Below are positions 62,982 to 64,000 of a DNA stretch of 64,000 nt, piece after piece. The notes under the pieces were generated by a model. That model was not told where the DNA came from and did no database searches. It saw only the letters and a list, made by a program, of their open reading frames with translations. Within the stretch, counting starts at the first letter, position 1. The number at the start of each line of letters is the position of its first letter. The DNA comes from G965218495 sp965218495 (GTDB lineage Bacteria > Bacteroidota > Rhodothermia > Rhodothermales > Bin80): the NCBI GenBank assembly GCA_965218495.1, contig OZ244626.1, positions 4,464,001-4,528,000 of the forward strand. Reading direction: 5' to 3'. Position numbers and translations under genes: made by a program.

Positions 62982-63440
62982 ATGAGTCGTCTTTGCTTCC
63001 TGATAGCTCTTTTCGTCCTCGTTGCAGGGTGTGATGCACTTGATTCGTCTCCTGTCGATTCCGCCCCGGAAGAGGCGGCCATACGCGCCGTGCTCCTGGC
63101 GCAGCAGGCGGATTGGAATGCGGGGAATATTGAAGCCTTCATGGAGGGGTACGTCATGAGTGACACGCTCCGCTTCGTTGGCGCTTCAGGGGAGATCCTT
63201 GGTTGGGATAATACACTCGAACGGTACCATCGTAACTATCCGGATCGCATGGCGATGGGTATTTTAACATTTGACCTGCGGGACATCGATATGCTGGGGT
63301 CGCAGCATGCGACCGTATTCGGGGCGTATTCGCTGCAACGGGAATCTGACAACCCAACAGGTCTCTTCACACTTATTCTTACGAAAACGGAGGGCGGATG
63401 GCGAATCGTGCACGATCACACTACCGCCGATCAACCATAG
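62982..63440 (+). CDS. SnoaL-like lipoprotein (DUF4440 type)
   Basis: 152 residues. Signal MSRLCFLIALFVLVAGCDAL with lipobox VAGC. The rest is an NTF2/SnoaL-like cone: EEAAIRAVLLAQQADWNAGN, IEAFMEGYVMSDTLRFVGAS, WDNTLERYHRNYPDR and TGLFTLILTKTEGGWRIVHD with HTT. Such proteins bind or transform small molecules, but the ligand is unknown. The frame is open to 62871; the start used here puts the signal peptide at the N-terminus. Six bases precede the SDR gene, so one operon. Confidence 0.85.
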   Translation: MSRLCFLIALFVLVAGCDALDSSPVDSAPEEAAIRAVLLAQQADWNAGNIEAFMEGYVMSDTLRFVGASGEILGWDNTLERYHRNYPDRMAMGILTFDLRDIDMLGSQHATVFGAYSLQRESDNPTGLFTLILTKTEGGWRIVHDHTTADQP

Positions 63441-63446
63441 GATGCC

Positions 63447-64000
63447 ATGGAGCGTGTAGCTGTCATCACGGGTGCTTCCGGGCGGCTTGGCACCCGCATG
63501 GCTGAGCGTTTCCTTGTCGGCGGGTACGTGGTGGTCGGCGTTGGGACAGGCTGCGATTTTGAAGCGGATCTCACGGTGGAGTCCGAGGTGAAACGGGTTT
63601 TTGAGGAGATTGGGAACGACCACGGCACTATTTTTGCCCTCGTGCACACCGCCGGTATGTGGGGCGCCCAGCCGCTGGCAGAAACGACCTTGAAGGACTG
63701 GCAATTGATGATGGATGTCAACTTGACCAGCACGTTCTTGTGCTTTCGTGAGGCGGCGCGCCTAATGGGACAATCTGGCGGCCGTCTGGTGGCCATCACG
63801 TCGGCCCAGGGCGCCGATCGCGGAATCGCCAGACAAGCGGCGTATGCGGCAGCTAAGGCAGGGGTTGTACGGCTGGTCGAGGCGGCTGCACAGGAATACC
63901 GTGCGAGGGACATCACAGCGCACGCCGTGGCGCCCAGCGCCATTATCTATGGTGACCGTGATGCCGCCGGCGTGTCCGCTTCAGACTTGGTCGATGCGGT
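63447..64000 (+). CDS. Short-chain dehydrogenase/reductase (partial, runs off the right edge)
   Basis: About 184 codons seen. Rossmann fold N-terminus MERVAVITGASGRLGTRMAE with the TGxxGxxG cofactor motif, ALVHTAGMWG (NAG-like position), and the catalytic site: Ser in VAITSAQGADRG and YAAAKAG (Tyr-x-x-x-Lys). The variant GASGRLG, lacking the classical TGxxxGIG, resembles the group that includes 3-oxoacyl-ACP reductase-like proteins. The substrate cannot be inferred. It runs beyond base 64000. Confidence 0.88.
   Translation, partial: MERVAVITGASGRLGTRMAERFLVGGYVVVGVGTGCDFEADLTVESEVKRVFEEIGNDHGTIFALVHTAGMWGAQPLAETTLKDWQLMMDVNLTSTFLCFREAARLMGQSGGRLVAITSAQGADRGIARQAAYAAAKAGVVRLVEAAAQEYRARDITAHAVAPSAIIYGDRDAAGVSASDLVDA

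Overview
The window reads as chromosome of a Gram-negative member of the Bacteroidota sensu lato, most likely a Rhodothermia-type marine aerobe (inference). Signs are a 2642-residue SprA/Sov-type type IX secretion (T9SS) translocon, a secreted protein with a T9SS C-terminal sorting tail, TonB-dependent and FadL-like outer membrane proteins, many lipoproteins, a YpdA-type bacillithiol disulfide reductase, and housekeeping blocks such as infC-rpmI-rplT-pheS-pheT and zapA-rny. Genes lie on both strands in short operons; several convergent neighbours overlap by a few bases.

Layout. 1-5.9 kb: partial hydantoinase A/5-oxoprolinase, recO, and a large secreted VPS10/BNR-propeller protein. 5.9-10.6 kb: a mobile-element nest. 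An IS1634-like element (about 6.45-9.83 kb) has been split by an IS110/IS1111-like element (8002-9543), and the pair is flanked by two copies of a 118-bp structured repeat. 10.6-22.6 kb: a lipoprotein-like protein, a gene-poor stretch, an APC permease, gamma-glutamyltranspeptidase, two paralogous heptaheme-TPR cytochromes, a T9SS-sorted putative metalloprotease, and ypdA. 22.8-23.7 kb: a class III aminotransferase gene decayed into at least six frame segments. 23.9-26.6 kb: tadA, a small membrane protein, a Kelch lipoprotein and truA. 26.65-28.1 kb: a second decayed stretch with a transposase relic and a frameshifted thiosulfate sulfurtransferase.

28.2-46.7 kb is dense: an OMP, aroK, rnhB, a short rho, glyQS, an M19 dipeptidase, rny, a structured intergenic RNA candidate, zapA, a coiled-coil protein, pheT, pheS, rplT, rpmI, infC (apparently with an AUC start codon), tRNA-Val(GAC), a DUF5683-like protein, nfi, a TonB receptor and an aldo/keto reductase. 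46.8-54.9 kb: a low-complexity lipoprotein with eight 33-bp repeats, a FadL-like OMP, mltG, chorismate mutase, a LytR_C protein, rsfS, DUF423 and lipB. 54.9-62.8 kb is sprA. The right edge holds a SnoaL-like lipoprotein and a partial SDR oxidoreductase.

The most interesting item is the nested IS. Removing the IS1111-like element restores an in-frame IS1634-type transposase. The 3' non-coding end of the inner element forms a long-range hairpin that encloses a 9-nt segment perfectly complementary to the target flank at the insertion point. That is the pattern expected of a bridge RNA with its target guide still matching the site into which it inserted.
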